A stretch of DNA of 64,000 nucleotides from UBA6136 sp044237765 (GTDB lineage Bacteria > Pseudomonadota > Gammaproteobacteria > Methylococcales > Methylococcaceae): positions 1 to 64,000 of the forward strand of contig JBIIEQ010000003.1 of assembly GCA_044237765.1 (NCBI GenBank), given 5' to 3'. A model generated the notes under the pieces. It did no database searches, was not told where the DNA came from, and was given only the letters and a program-made list of their open reading frames with translations. This document shows positions 37,641 through 44,795 of this stretch, in pieces. A program made the translations under genes and the position numbers. Positions within the stretch are counted from its first letter, which is position 1; each line of letters begins with the position of its first letter.

Positions 37641-37931
37641 CTACTTCTTGATTTCACCGTAGCCCTGTTCGGCCTCGCGCATGATGCGCTTGCCGTCCGC
37701 GATCATGCGATGACCTTCAGCCATCAGTTTCTTGCCCTGGTCGATCTGGCTTTCGCCCTCGTGCATCAGGCTCTCGCCTTGTTTGTAACGCTCCCCTAGC
37801 TGGGCCATGCCCTGACTCTCACGGAGGATTTGTTCTCCCGAGAGCGGAGTGGGTTTTGGGCTGGGCAGGGGTTCGTCGGATGCGCAGGCGGATAACAAGG
37901 TCAGGCCGAGAATGACGGTGATTCTGAACAT
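37641..37931 (-). CDS. Small lipoprotein with heptad-like repeat
   Basis: 96 residues starting MFRITVILGLTLLSACAS, a lipoprotein signal with lipobox LSAC. The mature part is helical with repeating units of the type Q-G-x-x-L/M-x-x-E-G (YKQGESLMHEGESQIDQGKK, then LMAEGHRMIADGKRIM), suggesting a coiled coil in the periplasm, possibly like murein-contacting lipoproteins. The start is placed at the signal peptide; the open frame continues to 38003. No named family recognised. Confidence 0.7.
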   Translation of the reverse strand: MFRITVILGLTLLSACASDEPLPSPKPTPLSGEQILRESQGMAQLGERYKQGESLMHEGESQIDQGKKLMAEGHRMIADGKRIMREAEQGYGEIKK

Positions 37932-38013
37932 GGCACTCGGGTTTGTTTGGGTGACAGTATGGGAATTACACAAAATGAGCAGGTCAGAGGCAAGCAATAA
38001 CAACCAGAGTCAG

Positions 38014-38040
38014 ATACTCGGCGGTTGTAGACGAGTATCG
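38014..38040. repeat. Perfect inverted repeat downstream of thrC
   Basis: GATACTCG, an 11-base spacer, then CGAGTATC. It lies between thrC and the lipoprotein gene, both on the minus strand. No T-run follows, so an operator or mRNA hairpin is as likely as a terminator. Confidence 0.5.
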
Positions 38041-38106
38041 ACGCGTTTCGGCGGTCCCAGAAGCCTGACAAAATCATCTTCACGGGTTTGGATTTGCCGA
38101 TAGCCG

Positions 38107-39249
38107 CTACATCACTTCCAGTATCGTGGCCTTAACGGCATCCAGCGTGGCCGGGACCTTGCTGGGCTGGATGTCGCACTGGCCAATGGCGGTGTCGGGG
38201 TCCTTGAGGCCGTTGCCGGTGAGGGTGCAGACGATGGTCTTGCCTTCGGGAAGCTTGCCGGATTTGAGGTCGCGCAGGACGCCGGCGACGGAGGTGGCGG
38301 AGGCGGGTTCGCAAAAGATGCCTTCCTTCTCCGACAGCAGTTTTTGCGTGGCCAGAATTTCGGCGTCGGTCAACTCGTCGAACCAGCCGCCGGATTCGCG
38401 GCTGGCGGTCCAGGCCTGATCCCAGGATTGCGGGTGGCCGATGCGGATAGCGGTAGCAATGGTTTCCGGTTCGTTGACCATATGACCGCGCAGGAATGGC
38501 GCTGCGCCGGCTGCCTGGTATCCGACCATCACCGGGCGATTGTTGCAGAGCTTGCCGATGGCGGTGTACTGGCAGTCGCCGTGGCAGAAGGCGCAGGCAT
38601 CGGTTGGTTTGTGGCCGGGCGCGCAGGTCGCCTCGGTGTAGCCGATCCAGTGTGCGGTGATGTTGCCGGCGTTGCCGACCGGCAGGCAGTGGTAATCCGG
38701 TGCGCGGCCCAGCGCTTCGATGATCTCGAAGGACGCGGTCTTCTGGCCCTGCAGGCGGAACGGATTGATGGAGTTGACGATGGTCACTGGTGCGTGGTCG
38801 GCAACTTCCTTCACCAGTCGCATGCCGTCGTCGAAATTGCCCTGAATCTGCAACACCTTGGCGCCATGAATCATGGCCTGCGCTAGCTTGCCGAGTGCAA
38901 TCTTGCCGTCTGGAATCAGCACGAAACAGGTGATGCCGGCGCGGGCCGCATAAGCCGCCGCCGCTGCCGAGGTGTTGCCGGTGGAGGCGCAGACGATTGC
39001 CCGACTGCCGGCTTCGACTGCCTTGGTCACCGCCATGGTCATGCCGCGATCCTTGAACGAGCCGGTGGGGTTCAGGCCCTCGAATTTCACGAACAGCTCA
39101 ACGTTCTTGCCGATCAGTCGGGGAATATTGACCAGCTGAATCAGCGGCGTGTTGCCTTCGTTAAGGCTGACCGCCGGGGTTTCTGGGGCGACTGGCAGGC
39201 GGTTGCGATATTTGTCGATGAGGCCGGTGTAGCGGGTGGCTTGGGTCAT
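38107..39249 (-). CDS. thrC: Threonine synthase with Cys-rich insert
   Basis: 380 residues, PLP-dependent, converting O-phosphohomoserine to threonine. PLP Lys66 lies in NPTGSFKDRGMT, and the phosphate-binding loop is VGNAGNITAHW. It belongs to the short (class II-like) type of about 350 residues, but carries an extra segment near 205-238 with Cys209, 219, 222, 226 and 235 and His213 and 223 (GHKPTDACAFCHGDC), which looks able to bind metal. ATG at 39249. Hom lies 46 bases upstream on the same strand, so the two form a threonine operon. Confidence 0.94.
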   Translation of the reverse strand: MTQATRYTGLIDKYRNRLPVAPETPAVSLNEGNTPLIQLVNIPRLIGKNVELFVKFEGLNPTGSFKDRGMTMAVTKAVEAGSRAIVCASTGNTSAAAAAYAARAGITCFVLIPDGKIALGKLAQAMIHGAKVLQIQGNFDDGMRLVKEVADHAPVTIVNSINPFRLQGQKTASFEIIEALGRAPDYHCLPVGNAGNITAHWIGYTEATCAPGHKPTDACAFCHGDCQYTAIGKLCNNRPVMVGYQAAGAAPFLRGHMVNEPETIATAIRIGHPQSWDQAWTASRESGGWFDELTDAEILATQKLLSEKEGIFCEPASATSVAGVLRDLKSGKLPEGKTIVCTLTGNGLKDPDTAIGQCDIQPSKVPATLDAVKATILEVM

Positions 39250-39295
39250 GTAAGGTGATTCCGTGTGCGTCGGGTGTGATATCGGGATGCGAGGT

Positions 39296-40606
39296 CTATC
39301 CCAGCGTTTCCATTCGTATCCGCTTGACCGATCCACCGATGGTGGGCAGTGCTTCGATGCGGGCAATCGCCTGATCCATGTCATGCTCGCGCACTTTGTG
39401 GGTCAGTAGGATCACGGGCAGCTGAGACTCACCGGGCGGCGGTTCCTTCTGCAGGATTGCTTCGATGCTGATGCCCAGGTCGGCAAGGATGCGAGTGACA
39501 TCGGCCAGCACACCCGGCTGGTCGCTGGCGCTGAGACGCAGGTAATAGGCAGTTTCGACCTCGCTGATCGGCAGGATCGGCATGTCCGCGATGGCGCCCG
39601 GCTGAAAGGCCAGGTGAGGTACTCGGTTTTCGGGGTCCGAGGTCAGTGTGCGCACGACGTCGATGATGTCCGCTACCACGGAGGAGGCGGTGGGTTCAGC
39701 ACCGGCGCCCGCGCCGTAATAAAGCGTTGGTCCGACGGCGTCGCCCTTCACCAGCACGGCATTCATGACGCCGTCGACGTTGGCAATCAGCCGTCGCTCC
39801 GGGATCAAAGTGGGATGAATGCGCAGTTCGATACCGTTGCCGGCGCGTCGGGCAATGCCCAGCAGCTTGATTCGGTAGCCGAGCGCCTCGGCGTAGTTCA
39901 CATCCATGGCGGTGATACCGGTGATGCCCTCGACGTAAACCTTGTCGAATTGCAGCGGGATACCGAACGCGATGGAGGCCAGAATGGTGAGCTTGTGCGC
40001 CGCGTCGATGCCCTCGATATCAAAGGTGGGGTCGGCCTCGGCATAGCCCAGCATCTGGGCTTCGCTCAGCACATCGGCAAAGTCTCGGCCCTTGTCGCGC
40101 ATCTCCGTTAGGATGAAGTTGCAGGTACCGTTAATGATGCCGGCCAGCCACTCAACGGTATTGCCGGCCAGACCCTCGCGGATGGCTTTGATGATGGGTA
40201 TGCCACCCGCCACGGCGGCCTCGAAGGCTACCATCAGGCTTTTTTCGCGGGCCTTGGCAAAAATTTCGTTGCCATACAGGGCGATCAGCGCCTTGTTGGC
40301 GGTGACGACATGCTTGCCGTTTTCCAGTGCGGCCAGGACCAGTTCCTTGGCCGGACTGAGTCCGCCGATCAGCTCGACGATGATGTCGATGTCGGGATCG
40401 TTGACGATGTCGAAGGAGTCGGTCGTCAGCCGGATGCCTTGCGTGTCGCAGAGGCGGGCGCGGCTGAGGTCGCGAGCCGACGCAGCGCGTATCTGAATGT
40501 CGCGGCCGGCGCGGCGGGTGATCTCGCTGGCATTGCGCTTGAGAACGCTGACGGTTCCGCCGCCTACGGTCCCGAGTCCCAACAGGCCGATATTTACGGG
40601 TTTCAA
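39296..40606 (-). CDS. hom: Homoserine dehydrogenase
   Basis: 436 residues, the usual monofunctional length. N-terminal NAD(P) motif GLLGLGTVGGGTV, catalytic-domain signature GIINGTCNFILTEM and EADPTFDIEG, then a C-terminal ACT domain (about 350-430) expected to give feedback control by threonine. The start is TTG at 40606 with GAGGAT nearby; the frame runs on far upstream but only this start fits the family. Between alaC and thrC on the same strand. Confidence 0.95.
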   Translation of the reverse strand: MKPVNIGLLGLGTVGGGTVSVLKRNASEITRRAGRDIQIRAASARDLSRARLCDTQGIRLTTDSFDIVNDPDIDIIVELIGGLSPAKELVLAALENGKHVVTANKALIALYGNEIFAKAREKSLMVAFEAAVAGGIPIIKAIREGLAGNTVEWLAGIINGTCNFILTEMRDKGRDFADVLSEAQMLGYAEADPTFDIEGIDAAHKLTILASIAFGIPLQFDKVYVEGITGITAMDVNYAEALGYRIKLLGIARRAGNGIELRIHPTLIPERRLIANVDGVMNAVLVKGDAVGPTLYYGAGAGAEPTASSVVADIIDVVRTLTSDPENRVPHLAFQPGAIADMPILPISEVETAYYLRLSASDQPGVLADVTRILADLGISIEAILQKEPPPGESQLPVILLTHKVREHDMDQAIARIEALPTIGGSVKRIRMETLG

Positions 40607-40626
40607 AGGGTTATCCTCATGGGTTT

Positions 40627-40644
40627 CCTGCCTTGTGCGGCAGG
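40627..40644 (-). other. Hairpin between alaC and hom
   Basis: CCTGCC and GGCAGG pair around a six-base loop in the 47-base gap between the two genes. No T-run follows, so it is more likely an mRNA structure than a terminator. Confidence 0.35.
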
Positions 40645-40653
40645 CGGTGTCGA

Positions 40654-41838
40654 TCAGAATGCGCTGTCCTTGCGCATCATGTTCTTGATCCCGCGCACGG
40701 CCTGGCGGGTCCGATGTTCGTTTTCGATCAGGCTGAAACGCACGTGATCGTCGCCAAATTCGCCAAAGCCGATCCCTGGCGAGACGGCGACCTGGGCTTC
40801 CAGCAACATTTTCTTGGCGAATTCCAGCGAACCGAGGTGCCGGTACTGCTCGGGAATGGGCGCCCACATGAACATGGTGGCCTTGGGTTTCTCGATCTCC
40901 CAGCCAATGCTGTGCAACGAGGACCAGAGCACGTCCCGCCGTCCGCGGTAGATGTCGCAGATTTCCTGGACACAGTCCTGTGGCCCTTCCAATGCCGTGA
41001 TGGCGGCGACCTGGATGGGTGCGAAAGTGCCGTAGTCGAGATAGGACTTGATGCGGCCGAGCGCAGCAACCAATTCGCGGTTGCCGCACATGAACCCGAC
41101 GCGCCAGCCGGGCATGTTGTAGCTTTTGGACAGGGTAAAGAATTCCACCGCGACATCGGTAGCCCCGGGTACCTGGAGGATGGAGGGAGCGACGTAACCG
41201 TCGAAGACGATGTCCGCGTAGGCGATATCGTGCACCACCCAAATCTTGTACTCGCGGGCCAGGGCAATGACTTTCTCGAAGAACTCCAGATCTACGCATT
41301 GCGTGGTCGGGTTGCCCGGAAAGTTCAGCACGAGCATTTTCGGTTTTGGCCAGGACGTCTTGATGGCCTTTTCCAGTTCCTCGAAGAAGTCCACGTCTGG
41401 GGTCAACGGGACATGGCGCACATCCGCACCGGCGAGCACGAAGCCGTAGGGGTGGATCGGATAGGCCGGATTGGGCACGAGGGCAGCGTCACCCGGCCCC
41501 ATGGTGGCCATGGCCAGGTGTGCGAGACCTTCCTTCGAGCCGATGGTGACAATGGCCTGAGAGTCCGGATCAAGCTCCACGCCGAAACGGCGCTCGTACC
41601 AGCCGCAAATGGCCTTGCGCAGGCGGATGATGCCCTTGGAAACCGAATAGCGGTGGGCCGTCCCTTTTTGGGAGACTTCGATCAGCTTGTCGACGATGTG
41701 CTGCGGCGTGGCGCGATCCGGGTTGCCCATGCCGAAATCGATGATGTCGACCCCGTCTGCCCGCTGCTTGGCCTTGAGCTCGTTGACGATATTGAATACG
41801 TAGGGCGGCAGCCGTTTGATGCGTTGGAATTCTTCCAT
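40654..41838 (-). CDS. alaC: Alanine-type aminotransferase (class I/II)
   Basis: 394 residues, PLP fold type I. Conserved parts: DFGMGNPD near 35, NPAYPIHPYG, NFPGNPTTQ, DIAYADI and the PLP Lys238 in TLSKSYNMPGWRVGF. The sequence closely follows E. coli AlaC, a glutamate-pyruvate transaminase. It precedes hom-thrC on the same strand, a conserved arrangement in many proteobacteria, so all three are probably co-transcribed. Confidence 0.92.
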   Translation of the reverse strand: MEEFQRIKRLPPYVFNIVNELKAKQRADGVDIIDFGMGNPDRATPQHIVDKLIEVSQKGTAHRYSVSKGIIRLRKAICGWYERRFGVELDPDSQAIVTIGSKEGLAHLAMATMGPGDAALVPNPAYPIHPYGFVLAGADVRHVPLTPDVDFFEELEKAIKTSWPKPKMLVLNFPGNPTTQCVDLEFFEKVIALAREYKIWVVHDIAYADIVFDGYVAPSILQVPGATDVAVEFFTLSKSYNMPGWRVGFMCGNRELVAALGRIKSYLDYGTFAPIQVAAITALEGPQDCVQEICDIYRGRRDVLWSSLHSIGWEIEKPKATMFMWAPIPEQYRHLGSLEFAKKMLLEAQVAVSPGIGFGEFGDDHVRFSLIENEHRTRQAVRGIKNMMRKDSAF

Positions 41839-42037
41839 CCTGGACTCGGAGATTTTATGGCTGATGGGTGCGAGGGTTCGCGGGCAAGCGTGTAAAAGTA
41901 CCGAGGCACTTGGATACTGTCAACGGCAATGCCGAACTCTATTCAGCCGTTGGGCTACGGCAAGGTTTCAATGCGCTAGGTTGGGCTCTTCGTGCGGCTA
42001 TGGGAAACTGCCCCTTTTGGTGAACGGGTTCTCTTGT

Positions 42038-42847
42038 ATGTCTCCTCATCCCCCGGTTGTGTTGTGTCTGTCGGGTCATGATCCCACCGGCGGTGCCGGT
42101 CTTCAGGCGGATATCGAGACGCTGCGGGCTTGCGGTTGCCATCCTGCCACCATTGTCACCGCCCTGACGACGCAGGATACCGGCGATGTGAAACAGGTTT
42201 ATCCGCAAAATCCGGAGAACTTTCTCGCTCAAGCGCGCTGTTTGATGGCGGATCTGCCCGTCACGGTAGTCAAAATTGGTCTGCTGGGAAGCGCCGACAT
42301 GGCTGAGGCTGTGGTAACCCTTCTGGATGAGGCAGGACACCTGCCTGTGGTACTGGACCCGATTCTGGCGGCGGGAGGTGGTCATCCTCTGGCCAGCGAG
42401 CAGTTGATGCGGGTCTTGGTGTCCTACGTAATACCCCGATCAACGGTGGTGACGCCCAACACACCGGAAGCGAGGCGATTGAGCGGCCGACAGGAGCCCG
42501 ATGACTGTGCCCTGGCGCTGAGAGCGATGGGATGCCCGCATGTTGTGCTGACCGGAACCCATGAGGATGGGAAAGAAGTGGTAAACCGTTGGTACAGCGA
42601 AGCAGGTCGGGTTGATGGTCGGTGGCCGCGCTTGCGCGAAAGTTATCATGGCTCCGGCTGTACGCTGGCCTCGGCGCTGGCTGCCGGGCTGGCGCAGGGC
42701 ATGCCGATGGCCGAGGCGGTGGCCTCGGCGCAAAGGTTCACCTGGGAGGCGTTACGCAACGGCTACTCGGTAGGTCGCGGTCAGCGCCTGCCGCGGCGTT
42801 GCTTGAACTCCAGCACGATGAAATCAACTTGGAACACACAGCAATGA
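42038..42847 (+). CDS. thiD: Hydroxymethylpyrimidine (phosphate) kinase
   Basis: 269 residues of the ribokinase-like fold; phosphorylates HMP and HMP-P for thiamine synthesis. Signatures: LCLSGHDPTGGAGLQADIE at the N-terminus, DPILAAGGGHPL mid-protein and the anion hole YHGSGCTLASALAAGLA. ATG at 42038. The upstream 200 bases show no TPP riboswitch core. Its stop overlaps the next start (ATGA at 42844-42847). Confidence 0.9.
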   Translation: MSPHPPVVLCLSGHDPTGGAGLQADIETLRACGCHPATIVTALTTQDTGDVKQVYPQNPENFLAQARCLMADLPVTVVKIGLLGSADMAEAVVTLLDEAGHLPVVLDPILAAGGGHPLASEQLMRVLVSYVIPRSTVVTPNTPEARRLSGRQEPDDCALALRAMGCPHVVLTGTHEDGKEVVNRWYSEAGRVDGRWPRLRESYHGSGCTLASALAAGLAQGMPMAEAVASAQRFTWEALRNGYSVGRGQRLPRRCLNSSTMKSTWNTQQ

Positions 42848-43611
42848 GTTTAAGCCGCGATGTTCTGAATCAATTTTTTGAGCAATTGCTCAATGTGGGT
42901 CAATTTAAAGATTATGGCCCCAACGGAATGCAAGTCGAGGGTGCGGAATGGATCACGCGGATCGCTTTTGCGGTCTCGGCGACAGCGCACTCGATTCAAG
43001 TGGCGGCCGATCGTGGGGCGCAGGCATTGGTTGTGCATCATGGGCTGTTCTGGTCATTTCACGGCCCCAAAACCCTGACCGGGCCCTTTGCTCGACGGGT
43101 TTTTCCCTTGGTGCGCCACGACATCAACCTGTTTGCCTACCATCTTCCCCTGGATGCGCACATCGAAATAGGCAATGCAGCGAGCCTTGCCAACAAGCTG
43201 GGGCTGACCGGGCTTGCAGCCTTCGGCGACCACCAGGGCAGCCCGACCGGGGTGCGCGGATGCCTGACACCGGCGTTGTGTGCGGGGGAATTGCAGTATC
43301 GTCTGGCCGAGGTGCTTGACCATCCCGTGATGTTGGCGACTCCAGATCCGAGTTGGCCGGTGAGCCAGGTCGGCATCATTACCGGAGGGGCTAATCGTGA
43401 CTGGGTGCTAGCCGTTCGTGCCGGTTTGGACGCTTACATCACGGGTGAGATGAGTGAGCATGATTGGCATGAAAGCCAGGAAGCAGGGTTGCACATGTTG
43501 GCGGGCGGTCATCATGCAACCGAGCAGTTTGGAATTCAGGCCCTCATGGCGCGTGCCCTGGATCGCTTTGACGTCGAGTGTTTTTTCATACCCAGCGAGA
43601 ATCCGGCATGA
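42844..43611 (+). CDS. Nif3-like dinuclear metal centre protein (YbgI family)
   Basis: 255 residues. Metal-ligand motifs of the NIF3/YbgI family are present: VVHHGLFW near 62-66, FAYHLPLDAH near 98-107 and GGHHATEQFG near 220. A GTP cyclohydrolase I-like or hydrolase role is debated. ATG at 42844 overlaps the thiD stop, so it is translationally coupled; the link with thiamine synthesis is contextual only. Confidence 0.9.
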   Translation: MSLSRDVLNQFFEQLLNVGQFKDYGPNGMQVEGAEWITRIAFAVSATAHSIQVAADRGAQALVVHHGLFWSFHGPKTLTGPFARRVFPLVRHDINLFAYHLPLDAHIEIGNAASLANKLGLTGLAAFGDHQGSPTGVRGCLTPALCAGELQYRLAEVLDHPVMLATPDPSWPVSQVGIITGGANRDWVLAVRAGLDAYITGEMSEHDWHESQEAGLHMLAGGHHATEQFGIQALMARALDRFDVECFFIPSENPA

Positions 43612-43663
43612 ATCACCCCCACCATAGGCTGCGCTTTGTCTTGGCGCGGTTGGGACGCTGAAG

Positions 43664-44200
43664 ATGTCGATCAACTGGCCGGATGTGACATTCGAGCCGG
43701 CTGGGCTGGACGATGTCAGTGCGATCGCGGCGATGGCGGATAATATTTCCCGTCAGCATTATCTGCCCGATGTGCTCACGGAGAGTCAACTCGCCAGTTT
43801 CGGCCCTTTGGCCTATGCACCCGAGGTGTTGAGCGCCCAGATGCAGTCGGATGTCCGCTTTGAGTGGATTTTGCACTCGAGTCGGCGTGTCGGCTTTCTG
43901 GCTTATGCCGCGCGCGACGGAGGAGAGCGCTTGAATCTTGGAAAGCTGTATCTGCAGCCGGCCTGCCACGGGCTGGGCATCGGTCAGGTGGCCTTGCGGC
44001 GGGTTCAGAACATCGCGGAGCAGCTGGGGGCTCGGGAAATCTATCTGTATGTGTTTCGCAAGAATGGCAAGGCCATCAGGGCTTACCAGCGGGCCGGTTT
44101 TATGATCGATCGGGCGGAGTTGACCCCGTGCGGTAACGGATTTTGTTTCGACGATTATGTGATGGTGTACCGCTTGAAGCCGGATGATGGTCGGCTTTGA
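43664..44200 (+). CDS. GNAT family N-acetyltransferase
   Basis: 178 residues. The acetyl-CoA-binding segment LYLQPACHGLGIGQVALRRV and the later YLYVFRKNGKAIRAYQRAGF are typical of GNAT enzymes. Substrate unknown. ATG at 43664, 52 bases after the Nif3-like gene on the same strand. A symmetric hairpin follows. Confidence 0.87.
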   Translation: MSINWPDVTFEPAGLDDVSAIAAMADNISRQHYLPDVLTESQLASFGPLAYAPEVLSAQMQSDVRFEWILHSSRRVGFLAYAARDGGERLNLGKLYLQPACHGLGIGQVALRRVQNIAEQLGAREIYLYVFRKNGKAIRAYQRAGFMIDRAELTPCGNGFCFDDYVMVYRLKPDDGRL

Positions 44201-44207
44201 CAGGAAA

Positions 44208-44233
44208 GTCAGGGCGACCCGAGCCGCCCTGAC
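44208..44233. terminator. Hairpin between convergent genes
   Basis: GTCAGGGCG and CGCCCTGAC form a perfect nine-base stem around an eight-base loop between two convergent genes. The T-run is poor, so termination is likely but not certain. Confidence 0.6.
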
Positions 44234-44248
44234 ATCGTTCCAGTTCGA

Positions 44249-44716
44249 TCAATGCGCAGCGGGGGCGGGCGCCTGACCGGCAGGGGCAGCCGGTGCAGCC
44301 GGTGCAGTGCCGTGCTGCATATTGCCCATGCCACCGGCGTTCCCGCCATGCTGCATGCCTTGCATTCCGCCCTTGTTCTTCATCATTTCCTGCATGTGCT
44401 GCTGCATCATCATGTGATGCAGCTTTTCATGTTCCTTCATCAGTTCGAGCTGTTCGGCCTTGAGACGATCCTTTTCCTTCGGGTCGGTCGCTGCAAGGAT
44501 CTTGCTGGACAGTTCGTGCATTTTCAGGAGATGTTCCTGCATCTGCTTCAATCTATCCTCGTTCATCATCATGCCACCCATCATGCCCGCGCCCATTCCG
44601 CCCATTTGATGGCCGCCGTTGGGTGATGCGGGTTTAGGCGCTTCTTCGGCTTGAATCACAGGCAGGTAGGTAGCGGTAGCCAACACGGCTGCATTGATCA
44701 GATTCTTAAGTTTCAT
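44249..44716 (-). CDS. Met/His-rich exported protein
   Basis: 155 residues with a signal peptide (KNLINAAVLATATYLPVIQA before EEAPK). The mature part has a Gly/Met-rich start (HQMGGMGAGMMGGMMM), a charged helix (EHLLKMHELSSKIL onward), a cluster HHMMMQQHMQEMM and a Gly/Met/His then Ala/Pro-rich tail. Such composition suits binding of soft metals such as copper in the periplasm, which is inference. AAGGAG lies 7 bases ahead of the ATG. Not part of the secretion operon by sequence, although it lies next to gspD on the same strand. Confidence 0.7.
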   Translation of the reverse strand: MKLKNLINAAVLATATYLPVIQAEEAPKPASPNGGHQMGGMGAGMMGGMMMNEDRLKQMQEHLLKMHELSSKILAATDPKEKDRLKAEQLELMKEHEKLHHMMMQQHMQEMMKNKGGMQGMQHGGNAGGMGNMQHGTAPAAPAAPAGQAPAPAAH

Positions 44717-44795
44717 GGCGATCTCCTTGGTTATTGTTATCTCGTGGTCTTGTCGATCACGGAAGAGCTTAACAGACCCTGCGAGCGATCATGGT

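Noticed and set aside
40607..41299. Upstream extension of hom into alaC
   Set aside because: Overlaps a complete alaC; the NAD-binding motif begins right after the TTG at 40606.
41839..42037. TPP riboswitch ahead of thiD
   Set aside because: Neither CTGAGA nor the second TPP core sequence is present.
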